Assembly (NCBI GenBank): GCA_028714035.1 | Contig: JAQTNA010000028.1 | Location: 1-56,477, forward strand | Length of the DNA: 56,477 bases | Direction: 5' to 3' | Source: Rhodocyclaceae bacterium | Lineage (GTDB): Bacteria; Pseudomonadota; Gammaproteobacteria; Burkholderiales; Rhodocyclaceae | In this document: positions 27,825-34,454 of the stretch, piece after piece | Numbering within the stretch: the stretch's first letter is position 1 | Layout of the letters: each line of letters begins with the position of its first letter | Made by a program: the position numbers and the translations under genes | Notes under the pieces: generated by a model | Database searches by the model: none | Told to the model about the DNA's origin: nothing | The model's input: the letters and a program-made list of their open reading frames with translations, nothing else

Positions 27825-28061
27825 TCAGTATCCAGTGGAGTAGTTAGCGCGGCGGGAAGCGGTGTGCATCCGGGCCTTGGCGATGCGGATCAAGCGGCCG
27901 CGCACGGCCTGCCAGGTGGGCTCCTTCCCGATGAGTTGGCGCAGATCGGCGGCGATACGCTCGGCGTGGGAGGCATCAACCAGGCCGGCGCAGAAGTCGG
28001 GCAGGGTGAATGCCTGGCCGCGGGGGTTTCCGGGGATGCGGTAACCGGTGATAAAGGACAT
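27825..28061 (-). CDS. Small phage protein, unknown
   Basis: A 78-residue basic protein: MSFITGYRIPGNPRGQAF, then helical ERIAADLRQLIGKEPTWQAVRGRLIRIAKAR. The chain continues leftward into 27823 with a 1-base gap. No family known to me. Confidence 0.55.
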   Translation of the reverse strand: MSFITGYRIPGNPRGQAFTLPDFCAGLVDASHAERIAADLRQLIGKEPTWQAVRGRLIRIAKARMHTASRRANYSTGY

Positions 28062-28086
28062 GGCGGGCCTCAGTCAGGAGAGAAAC

Positions 28087-28338
28087 ATGGAACTGGAAAT
28101 AGAACCCTTGCAACTTTCGGCGCGGCTCACGCTGCACGAGGCTCTGCTGACCGCAATGTACCGGCAAGCCTTCGCCGACTTGCACGAACCGGATCGGGAG
28201 GCATTCATCGAGAAGTTCATGGCACAACTCCGATTCAAGATGAACTTCCAATACGACGACGGGGAAGTAGCCTTTGAATTGCAGCGCCAGACCTGCGAAT
28301 TAGCCGAAGGATTCTTTCGCAAAGTGAAGGCGCCTTGA
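28087..28338 (+). CDS. Small acidic phage accessory protein, opposite to the early operon
   Basis: An 83-residue helical protein (ARLTLHEALLTAMYRQAFADLHEPDREAFIEKFMAQLRFKMNFQYDDG). A good CAGGAG site precedes ATG 28087. It lies between two leftward genes, again against the operon direction. Small, acidic and accessory; it could be an anti-host or anti-defence gene, but that is only a guess from position. Confidence 0.6.
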   Translation: MELEIEPLQLSARLTLHEALLTAMYRQAFADLHEPDREAFIEKFMAQLRFKMNFQYDDGEVAFELQRQTCELAEGFFRKVKAP

Positions 28339-28395
28339 CCATCAGTCGGCCCTGGGAATCGCGCTTCAAGGGAAGGATGGCTTCGAACATGGTGC

Positions 28396-28923
28396 TCAGG
28401 CGGCGAGCAGGCCCAGGCGGCGGGCTTGGGCACGGTGATAGGTGATGGAAGCGGGCGAACGATGAATCTGATCGCCGATTGCCGAGCGGCCCTGGCCGGC
28501 TTCGGTGCCTTCGACCACGGGGCGCAAGGCCGGGCGGATTTGGTCCAGGGCGTGGGCGAAACGGGCGGTGCGGGCGGCAAGTTCGGCTTCCATCGCGTTG
28601 AAGGCGGCGAGGAAAGCGATCTGCCAGTGCATGGCATCGGTTCCGGTGAAGCGCATGGCCAGGAATGCAAAGCCGTCCTTGGTCAGCCAGTATTCGGGGT
28701 ACGAACGGCCGCGCTTGACGTAATCTCGCAACTCAAAATTGAGTCGCGAGAATTCGGGATCAGGGATAGCCGCGAGCAGATTCTTGATGTCCCGAAGCAC
28801 GTTCAGATGCTTCTTGCCGAAGCGTTCCGCCACGGCGCGGGAGGTGGTGATGGGGTGGCCATGATCCAGGAACAGCGCCTGGGCGGCGGCCAGCGGGTTG
28901 GGCAGGGCAAGGACGAGTTGCAT
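28396..28923 (-). CDS. Rha family phage regulatory protein
   Basis: A 175-residue protein with the pRha domain: ITTSRAVAERFGKKHLNVLRDIKNLLA, FELRDYVKRGRSYPEYWLTKDGFAFLAMRFTG and a helical C-terminal part (FNAMEAELAAR). Rha proteins influence lysis/lysogeny and host range in lambdoid phages. ATG 28923 is preceded by GAAAGGAAC; the longer frame upstream lies over another gene. Confidence 0.85.
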   Translation of the reverse strand: MQLVLALPNPLAAAQALFLDHGHPITTSRAVAERFGKKHLNVLRDIKNLLAAIPDPEFSRLNFELRDYVKRGRSYPEYWLTKDGFAFLAMRFTGTDAMHWQIAFLAAFNAMEAELAARTARFAHALDQIRPALRPVVEGTEAGQGRSAIGDQIHRSPASITYHRAQARRLGLLAA

Positions 28924-28934
28924 GACGGTTCCTT

Positions 28935-29264
28935 TCACGCAGCGCGGCGTTCGAGGGCGCGGCCAACGTCGTGGCAGATGGTGCCGTCCTTGATGCCGAG
29001 CTTGACGGCGATGTCGTGGGTCTCGCCACGGCCGCACTTTTTGCGGCCGCCGAGAACCTCGAAGACCAGATTGGTGGAGAAACCGTTGGCGCGCGCCCAG
29101 GCGCTGATGCTGACGCCCTGACGCTTAAGCTCGGCTTTGGCTTCTTCGGCGGTACGGAGGGGCATGATGGACGGGACGATTCTCTTGATATTAGGGAAGC
29201 GCACGGAATGAAACACAGCCGGCAGGCTGGGATCGGTGAGGCAGGCGGGAGGGGTGACGGTCAT
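28935..29264 (-). CDS. BcepMu gp16-family DNA-binding protein, copy 1
   Basis: A 109-residue protein. Residues 35-90 (AKAELKRQGVSISAWARANGFSTNLVFEVLGGRKKCGRGETHDIAVKLG) match the BcepMu gp16 family, a short HTH of phage regulators. An N-terminal extension of about 35 residues is not part of the domain. ATG 29264 follows GAAAGGAAAC. The downstream neighbour is rha, and a paralogue lies upstream. Confidence 0.8.
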   Translation of the reverse strand: MTVTPPACLTDPSLPAVFHSVRFPNIKRIVPSIMPLRTAEEAKAELKRQGVSISAWARANGFSTNLVFEVLGGRKKCGRGETHDIAVKLGIKDGTICHDVGRALERRAA

Positions 29265-29275
29265 GGCGTTTCCTT

Positions 29276-29470
29276 TCAGGCGGCCAGCCGTTCGGGGGCG
29301 GGCTTGAGGCCCAGCTTGACGGCGATCTCGTGGCCCAGGCCACGGCGAGCCTTGATCCGGCCGTTGAGGACGCCGTAGACGTAGTCGCGGGGGTAGCCGT
29401 TGTCGCGCGCCCAGTCGGAGAAGGTCTCGCCACGGTCGAGGAACTGCTGTTTGAGCTTTTCGGGGGTCAT
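29276..29470 (-). CDS. BcepMu gp16-family DNA-binding protein, copy 2
   Basis: A 64-residue protein that is almost only the domain: LKQQFLDRGETFSDWARDNGYPRDYVYGVLNGRIKARRGLGHEIAVKLGL. It shares the WAR-NG--, V-GVLNGR and G-IAVKLG pattern with the gene after it, so the two are tandem paralogues. It is the first gene of the leftward early operon, just after the operator/promoter, the Ner/Cro-like position. Confidence 0.82.
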   Translation of the reverse strand: MTPEKLKQQFLDRGETFSDWARDNGYPRDYVYGVLNGRIKARRGLGHEIAVKLGLKPAPERLAA

Positions 29471-29515
29471 TGTTTGGCTCCTTGAGTACGTGCCTTAATC
29501 GCACGGTGTAATAGC

Positions 29516-29545
29516 ATTGTATGCCAAGTTTTCTTGGCATGGCAA
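29516..29545 (-). promoter_or_regulatory. Early leftward promoter with palindromic operator in its spacer
   Basis: On the minus strand a -35 TTGCCA (29545-29540) and -10 TACAAT (29521-29516) are 18 bases apart. The spacer is the dyad TGCCAAG-TTTT-CTTGGCA (29522-29539), symmetric out to 20 bases (29521-29540). A repressor dimer bound there would block RNA polymerase. The sequence lies between the divergent gp16-like gene and the repressor. A second palindrome, TTGGCTATAGCCAA, occurs at 29612-29625 inside the repressor gene. Confidence 0.7.
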
Positions 29546-29556
29546 GGAGTTTTTGC

Positions 29557-30363
29557 ATGGGATTCGAACGGGAAGATATTGCCGTCCGATTGGCCGAAGA
29601 GAGAACGCGGGTTGGCTATAGCCAAGTAGCGTTCGCTAGAGAACTCGGAATCAGTCGTGAGGGCCTTCGGCAGTACGAGACAGGGCAAAGTGGTATCAGT
29701 GGCGAGTTTCTTGCCAAGGCGGCTTCACTAGGCGTTGATGTGCAGTACGTTCTTACCGGCATCCGCTCTGCTAACGCCCCTGAGGCAGAACGAGCACTGC
29801 GACCAAGCGTTCACGTCACCGGCAGCGGCACCGCCAATGTCGTCCAGTTCGCCCAGCCTGGCTCAACGGTGAACATCAATCACAATCCGCGGGTAGTAAA
29901 CCGGACCGTCGTGGAGGTTGCTCATGGGGACGGGCATATCAGCGATGAGCAGGCCGCTACCCTCACCCGCCTGGTGAACGAGATCGTGGAGTTGGAGAAG
30001 CAACTGAAGAAGAAACCGGGATCGTTCCGCTCGGTATGGGGCTCGGTCAATGCCCACTGCGGCGTCACCCAGTACCGGCTCATACCGGCGGAGACATTTG
30101 GTAAGGCGGAAAATTACCTGCGCCAATGGATTGGCCGCCTGAACTCCATGGCCTCGGCGCCTGTGGCAGACAACGACACCTGGCGCAAGCGCAAATACGC
30201 CTACATCAAGATCAATACCAAGGACGATGCGGCGTGGCTGACGGCCTACCTGAAGAAGGCTTTCCATACAGAAAGCATCGCCGACCTGTCAGACGATGAT
30301 CTGGACCGCACCTATCGCGCCGTGGCCACCAGAAAGCGAGACCGCGCCCGCCGGGCGCCGTAG
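29557..30363 (+). CDS. Phage repressor with XRE-type HTH and ORF6C domain
   Basis: A 268-residue regulator. The N-terminus is a helix-turn-helix (AVRLAEERTRVGYSQVAFARELGISREGLRQYETG, about 6-40). A low-complexity linker follows (HVTGSGTANVVQFAQPGSTVNINHN). The C-terminal ORF6C-like domain (SFRSVWGSVNAHCGVTQYRLIP...KAENYLRQWIGRL) lies at about 155-205. It likely keeps the prophage silent by binding the nearby dyad. ATG 29557 has an AAGGAG site; the upstream ATG at 29521 sits in the operator and is unlikely. Confidence 0.8.
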   Translation: MGFEREDIAVRLAEERTRVGYSQVAFARELGISREGLRQYETGQSGISGEFLAKAASLGVDVQYVLTGIRSANAPEAERALRPSVHVTGSGTANVVQFAQPGSTVNINHNPRVVNRTVVEVAHGDGHISDEQAATLTRLVNEIVELEKQLKKKPGSFRSVWGSVNAHCGVTQYRLIPAETFGKAENYLRQWIGRLNSMASAPVADNDTWRKRKYAYIKINTKDDAAWLTAYLKKAFHTESIADLSDDDLDRTYRAVATRKRDRARRAP

Positions 30364-30417
30364 GGCAAGCCCTACCTGACCCTCCAGTTGTTCGGAGAAT
30401 CGCAGGCGTGAGCCTGC
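30361..30417. other. Two short hairpins after the repressor gene
   Basis: TAGGGC-AA-GCCCTA (30361-30374, including the stop codon) and GCAGGC-GTGA-GCCTGC (30402-30417) are perfect small stems between the repressor and the secreted protein gene. No U-tract follows, so termination here is uncertain. Confidence 0.4.
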
Positions 30418-30433
30418 ATAAATGGAGAAAGAC

Positions 30434-31228
30434 ATGAAATATCTCCCGGTCTTGTTGGCGGGGTTTTGTATTACATCAGCCGGTTATGCCATGGACAAGG
30501 TTGTCATTAATCTCGATTTGTCAGACACCGGCCGCGCCATCGCGCTTCTCAAACCGGTTTTTGAAACAGCCAAGGATAAATTCGAGACCACGCCCAACTT
30601 CCATAGACGTGTTTGCGACGCCGCGTTCAAGGCGGTTCGAAGCGACGGAAAAACACAGATGACAGCTCGACTGGTTCATGGAGAATATGAGAGCAAGATC
30701 ATCTACGATCCGGACAAGCAAATATTCATTGGCACCCTTCACACGGTACCGCACTACCTCCCCGAATCGGGAAAATGGGAAGAACGATGGCAGGGACTCG
30801 GGATAGATTCCTCTAAATTCGAGGCGATATTGCTAAGCAGGCGCTACGACGAGAATAACAAGGGATATGTCGGAACCAACGCCTACGGGGTGGCCAAACA
30901 GGTTCACGTGGCATCCGAGGACGTGGTGGTGGTATTTATTCCCGTCAGGACTTCGGACTATGGCAAGAACGTGGGATATATAAAGAAAATATCGTTACCT
31001 GCGAAACCTGATCTTGCGCGAACCCTTAACGGGGACTTGAGGCTCGGCGTTGTTACCCGGATCGAAGCGCCATGCGTCGTGTCTGCTACCCAGCACACGT
31101 CCCCAACTATTGGTTTCCCCTACGACAAGACCACCTACGAGATTGGCCTTGTCGGCTCAAAGGACGCCGAGTGGTTGATCTACCGGGAGTCCACGAAGGA
31201 AATCCTGAAACGAGGTAAGTTCAACTGA
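30434..31228 (+). CDS. Secreted protein, probable lysogenic conversion (cargo) gene
   Basis: A 264-residue protein with a Sec signal peptide: Met-Lys, then LPVLLAGFCITSAGYAMD with a likely cut after GYA. The mature part is beta-rich, with two Cys; it resembles no family I know. The DNA is richer in A/T than neighbouring genes, and it stands alone between the repressor and the late region, the usual place for prophage morons expressed in the lysogen. ATG 30434 has GGAGAAAG upstream. The product would act in the periplasm or outside. Confidence 0.65.
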   Translation: MKYLPVLLAGFCITSAGYAMDKVVINLDLSDTGRAIALLKPVFETAKDKFETTPNFHRRVCDAAFKAVRSDGKTQMTARLVHGEYESKIIYDPDKQIFIGTLHTVPHYLPESGKWEERWQGLGIDSSKFEAILLSRRYDENNKGYVGTNAYGVAKQVHVASEDVVVVFIPVRTSDYGKNVGYIKKISLPAKPDLARTLNGDLRLGVVTRIEAPCVVSATQHTSPTIGFPYDKTTYEIGLVGSKDAEWLIYRESTKEILKRGKFN

Positions 31229-31279
31229 TCGGTTGTTACGCCAAATTACATTTGTCCGTAGAGAATTGAGGTGGGGAAG

Positions 31280-31759
31280 ATGGACCTTTCACTGATCAAC
31301 GGCGCCTTCACTTCCTTGAAGCTCGCGAAGGATATCGGCCTGGCGGCAATGGAGTTGCGCGACTGGAATAAGATGGCCAGTGAGATCGCAAAGATGAACA
31401 CCGAACTCTTCAAGGCGCACGATGCGCTCTTCGGCCTCCAGAGAACCTTGTTCGAGCTTGATGGCAATTACCGCGACACTGCTCGCGAACTGGATAAGGC
31501 CCAAGAGGCTCTTGCGGAGCGCGGCCGATACGCGCTGTTCGAGATCGGACTCGGCCAGTTTGTCTATCGCGTCGAGTTGCCAGAACTGGGACGCAATGAC
31601 GGTGGTCCAGCTATCGTTGAACCCACGCATTATCTTTGCCAGCCGTGCTTCGACGCCGGTCGCAAGATGGTGCTGCGGCTCTACCTCAACGCTGCCGACG
31701 GGCCGGTGGCCGTCTGCCCCCATTGCCGTGACTACATCAATGCCGAGCGGGCCGGGTAA
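31280..31759 (+). CDS. Phage protein with coiled coil and C-terminal zinc ribbon
   Basis: A 159-residue protein. The first 75 residues are helical/coiled coil (FTSLKLAKDIGLAAMELRDWNKMASEIAKMNTELFKAHDALFGLQ). The C-terminal part has CQPCFDAGRK and later CPHCRDYIN, a four-Cys zinc ribbon. Similar proteins occur in enterobacterial prophages without known function. It lies between the secreted protein and the first late promoter, so it may be another lysogeny gene. Start ATG 31280 with GAGGTGGGG upstream; a GTG at 31271 is less likely. Confidence 0.65.
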   Translation: MDLSLINGAFTSLKLAKDIGLAAMELRDWNKMASEIAKMNTELFKAHDALFGLQRTLFELDGNYRDTARELDKAQEALAERGRYALFEIGLGQFVYRVELPELGRNDGGPAIVEPTHYLCQPCFDAGRKMVLRLYLNAADGPVAVCPHCRDYINAERAG

Positions 31760-31853
31760 TGGGGCATCCCTTTGCGGGGTGCGGAGAGTGGGGTCGTTCA
31801 TGGTAGGTCTCCCGTAGTGGTTTGCCGCACATTAGGCCGTTTTCCCCTCGGGC

Positions 31854-31894
31854 AAAACTAAAGTCCTTTAATCGTCCCTCTCTCCGCGCGCGCG
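31854..31894 (+). promoter_or_regulatory. Putative late promoter 1 (lysis/packaging block)
   Basis: ACTAAAG-N2-CTTTAATCG (from 31857) followed, 10 bases later, by a CG-alternating run (31885-31894), 12 bases before the lysozyme ATG. TTTAAT matches a -10 hexamer at 5 of 6 positions, while no -35 box is seen. The overlapping dyad would be an activator site. The same arrangement recurs at 39742 and 48217. The 147-base gap before lysozyme otherwise holds only a weak stem near 31762. Confidence 0.65.
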
Positions 31895-31906
31895 TAGCCT
31901 TCTCTC

Positions 31907-32383
31907 ATGGCTACCAAACGCACTTCCCCCCGAGGGATCAAACTCATCCAGGAGAGCGAAAGCTTCTCCGCCGTCATCTACCTGTGCCCGGCCGGCAAGC
32001 CGACCATCGGCTATGGCCACGTCGTCCGGCCGCACGATGATCTCCATCCGCCCATCTCCCCGGCCAAGGCGCTGGAGTTGCTCTATCACGACCTGGACGC
32101 CGTGGAAATCTACCTGTCCGCCGTCTTCCCCGGCCTGAACCAGAACCAGTTCGATGCGTGTGCCGACTTCTGTCTCAACGAGGGTCTCAAGGCCTTCGAG
32201 ACGTCCACCCTGCACGATCTGCTGAAGGCGGGAGCGTTCGCCGAAGCGGCCGACGAATTCCCCAAGTGGAACAAGGCGCACGTAAACGGCCAGCTCGTCG
32301 TCCTGGGCGGTCTCACCACGCGCCGGCAGAAGGAGCGGGCGCTGTTTCTCCTGCCGGATTGCGATCCGGCACCCACGCACTGA
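31907..32383 (+). CDS. Endolysin, GH24 phage lysozyme
   Basis: A 158-residue T4-type lysozyme that cuts the peptidoglycan glycan strand. IKLIQESESFSAVIYLCPAGKPTIGYGH shows the catalytic Glu and the GYGH motif; NQNQFDACADFCLNEG follows. No signal or SAR anchor is seen at the N-terminus, so release should depend on the holin encoded next. It is the first gene of the late block. Confidence 0.92.
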   Translation: MATKRTSPRGIKLIQESESFSAVIYLCPAGKPTIGYGHVVRPHDDLHPPISPAKALELLYHDLDAVEIYLSAVFPGLNQNQFDACADFCLNEGLKAFETSTLHDLLKAGAFAEAADEFPKWNKAHVNGQLVVLGGLTTRRQKERALFLLPDCDPAPTH

Positions 32384-32393
32384 AGAGGCGATC

Positions 32394-32954
32394 ATGGATT
32401 GGAAAGACCTGGCAGGGCCATTGGCCAAAATCGCGCCCCTGGTGGGCACCCTCATCGGCGGGCCGGCCGGACCCCTGATTGGCGGACTCGTCTCGGCCGC
32501 CCTGGGCACCGAGGCCACGCCCGACGCCATCCACCAGGCGATCCAGACCGATCCGGAGGCGGCCGTGAAAGTGGCCCAGATCGAGTCTGACAACCGGGTG
32601 CACATGCAGACCCTGGCGGTCCAGGCCGAAGGCAACCGCCTGGCCGCCGAAACCGCCGCGATTCAGGCCGATGCGGCGGATCGGGACAGCGCCCGCCGGC
32701 GAGAATCCACCGTCCAGGACAAGACCAACCGCAACCTGGCCTACCTGGTTGTGGGCTCCTTCCTCGCCCTGGTGGGTGGCACGCTCCTGGGGTATTCCCA
32801 TGTCGAATCGGCCCTGGCGGGCACGCTGGTTGGCTATCTCTCGGCCAAGTGCGAACAGATCATCGCCTACTACTTCGGCTCCAGCCGCGGATCGGACAAG
32901 AAAACCGACCTGTTGGCCCAGGCACCCGCCATCCCCTCCGCGGGCAACGGTTGA
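32394..32954 (+). CDS. Holin (3TM family)
   Basis: A 186-residue membrane protein: an amphipathic/hydrophobic N-terminus (LAKIAPLVGTLIGGPAGPLIGGLVSAAL), a soluble middle with many Ala/Gln/Glu, and two membrane helices near the C-terminus (LAYLVVGSFLALVGGTLLGY; SALAGTLVGYLSAKCEQIIAYYF). It matches the phage 3TM holin family. It should time lysis by letting the lysozyme through the inner membrane. Confidence 0.8.
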   Translation: MDWKDLAGPLAKIAPLVGTLIGGPAGPLIGGLVSAALGTEATPDAIHQAIQTDPEAAVKVAQIESDNRVHMQTLAVQAEGNRLAAETAAIQADAADRDSARRRESTVQDKTNRNLAYLVVGSFLALVGGTLLGYSHVESALAGTLVGYLSAKCEQIIAYYFGSSRGSDKKTDLLAQAPAIPSAGNG

Positions 32955-32961
32955 GGGTGGC

Positions 32962-33225
32962 GTGGTGATCGAAACGGAACAGCGGGAGGTCGGCGACTGG
33001 ATAGACGCCGCCGTGGCCAGCGAGGAAAGCGTCCTGGCCGGCGCCCTGGAGGATCAGCGCCTGACGGACCCGACCCGGGGCAAGACGGTGGACGATTCCG
33101 CCTGGGAGTGCGAGGCCTGGGGCGATCCCATTCCCCAGGAGCGCCGCGAGGCGGTGCCGGGGGTGCGGTGCTGCACCTCCTGTCAAAGGGCCATTGAAGT
33201 CACGGAAAGGCAGCATCGGCGATGA
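32962..33225 (+). CDS. TraR/DksA-type zinc-finger protein
   Basis: An 87-residue protein: an acidic helical start (DWIDAAVASEESVLAGALEDQRL) and a C-terminal zinc motif (CEAWGDPIP..RREAVPGVRCCTSCQRAIE) of the TraR/DksA kind. Such phage proteins bind the RNA polymerase secondary channel and can reset host transcription. The start is probably GTG 32962 or 32965 after GAGGGTGGC; it has no ATG. Confidence 0.75.
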   Translation: MVIETEQREVGDWIDAAVASEESVLAGALEDQRLTDPTRGKTVDDSAWECEAWGDPIPQERREAVPGVRCCTSCQRAIEVTERQHRR

Positions 33226-33611
33226 TCATCAATATTGAAGCGTGGCAGATGGCCAGCCTGATCCTGACCCTGGGTGGCATGTACGCCGGCAGCGTCTTCG
33301 TCGGATTTCGGTTGCTCATGGGTCAGATCGAGAAACGCCTGGATGAGCGCTTCGTCGCCGCCGAGGAAACCCGCAAGGCGGGATCGGTGCATTGGGACGG
33401 TAAATTCGGTGCGATTGAAACGGCCATGCGTGAGGATGCCAGCCACTGGATGCGGCTGGAGCGGGAGATTCTGGGGCTGAAGGCCGAGCTGCCGGTCAAC
33501 TACGTGCGGCGGGAAGACTACATCCGGAACCAGACGATCATCGAAGCCAAACTCGATACGGTCGCGGCGAAGATCGAGAACCTGAGACTGAGGGAGGCGA
33601 AACATGATTGA
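33222..33611 (+). CDS. Membrane-anchored coiled-coil phage protein (Mu gp25 position)
   Basis: A 129-residue protein with one N-terminal membrane helix (WQMASLILTLGGMYAGSVFVGFRLLM) and a charged coiled-coil remainder. In Mu-like phages this slot holds a DUF2730-type or spanin-like protein. I cannot tell which; the single anchor with periplasmic or cytoplasmic coiled coil is compatible with both. It overlaps both neighbours by a few bases. Confidence 0.6.
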   Translation: MIINIEAWQMASLILTLGGMYAGSVFVGFRLLMGQIEKRLDERFVAAEETRKAGSVHWDGKFGAIETAMREDASHWMRLEREILGLKAELPVNYVRREDYIRNQTIIEAKLDTVAAKIENLRLREAKHD

Positions 33612-33912
33612 CCAGGCCAAGGTCCGGCGCGAGGCGATGCGCTGGTATCTGCTGCTGGCGCTGTACAACGGCAGCCCGGAACAGGTGTGCGAGGAGCTGT
33701 TGCTGTCCACCATGCAGGGCATCTTCCCGGATGCCACCGCGCTGGAAGTCCGGCGCGAGCTGGACTACCTGGAAGCGCGCTCCCTGGTGCTGCTGCGCAA
33801 GGAACCGGCGGGCCGGTGGTGGGCCGACCTGACCCGCCACGGCACCGACATGTCCGAATACACCATTGATTGCCAGCCCGGCATCGCCCGGCCGGTCAAG
33901 ACCTGGGGCTGA
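33604..33912 (+). CDS. Mu gp26-like winged-helix phage protein
   Basis: A 102-residue protein: KVRREAMRWYLLLALYNGSPEQVCEELLLSTMQGI, then a winged-helix-like VRRELDYLEARSLVLLRKEPAGRWWADLTRHGTDMSEYT and DCQPGIARPVK. This pattern is conserved just ahead of the small terminase in Mu-like phages. Exact role unknown. Confidence 0.75.
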   Translation: MIDQAKVRREAMRWYLLLALYNGSPEQVCEELLLSTMQGIFPDATALEVRRELDYLEARSLVLLRKEPAGRWWADLTRHGTDMSEYTIDCQPGIARPVKTWG

Positions 33913-34454
33913 TGATGGGACGCCGCAGCAAGGTTGATGGCCTGCCGGTAGACGTGCGGCGCTGGTTGGAACGAGCGCTCACGGAGTCCGGGTTCTCCGG
34001 CTACGAGGAGCTGGAGTCCATGCTTTCCGAAAAGGGCTTTTCCCTGTCGAAAAGCGCCATCCATCGCTACGGGCAGAAGATCGAGCGCCGCTTCGCCGCC
34101 ATCAAGGCCAGCACCGAGGCGGCCCGAATCCTCACCGAGGGCGCAGCCGACGATCAGGACGCCCGCTCCGATGCCTTGGTGGCCCTGGTGCAGACCGAGT
34201 TGTTCGACACCCTCATCAGTCTCCAGGAAGCCAGCGAGGAAGAGGATCAGGCCGCGCGGGTGAAGATGCTCTCCAGCGCGGCCAAGAACATCGCCACGCT
34301 GACGCGGGCATCGGTCAATCTCAAGAAGTTCCAATCCGAGGTTCGGGAAAAGCTCAAGACGGCCGCCGAAGCGGTTACCGACATGGCCAAGAAGGGCGGC
34401 CTGTCCGACGCTGCGGCCGAACTCATCCGCCAGAAGATTCTGGGGGTGGTGTGA
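33912..34454 (+). CDS. Small terminase subunit (Mu gp27, DUF3486)
   Basis: A 180-residue protein matching DUF3486: GRRSKVDGLPVDVRRWLERALTESGFSGYEELESMLSEKGFSLSKSAIHRYGQKIERR, then a helical region. It recognises phage DNA for packaging. ATGs at 33912 and 33915 are adjacent; either may be used. The stop overlaps the GTG of the large subunit. Confidence 0.88.
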   Translation: MMGRRSKVDGLPVDVRRWLERALTESGFSGYEELESMLSEKGFSLSKSAIHRYGQKIERRFAAIKASTEAARILTEGAADDQDARSDALVALVQTELFDTLISLQEASEEEDQAARVKMLSSAAKNIATLTRASVNLKKFQSEVREKLKTAAEAVTDMAKKGGLSDAAAELIRQKILGVV

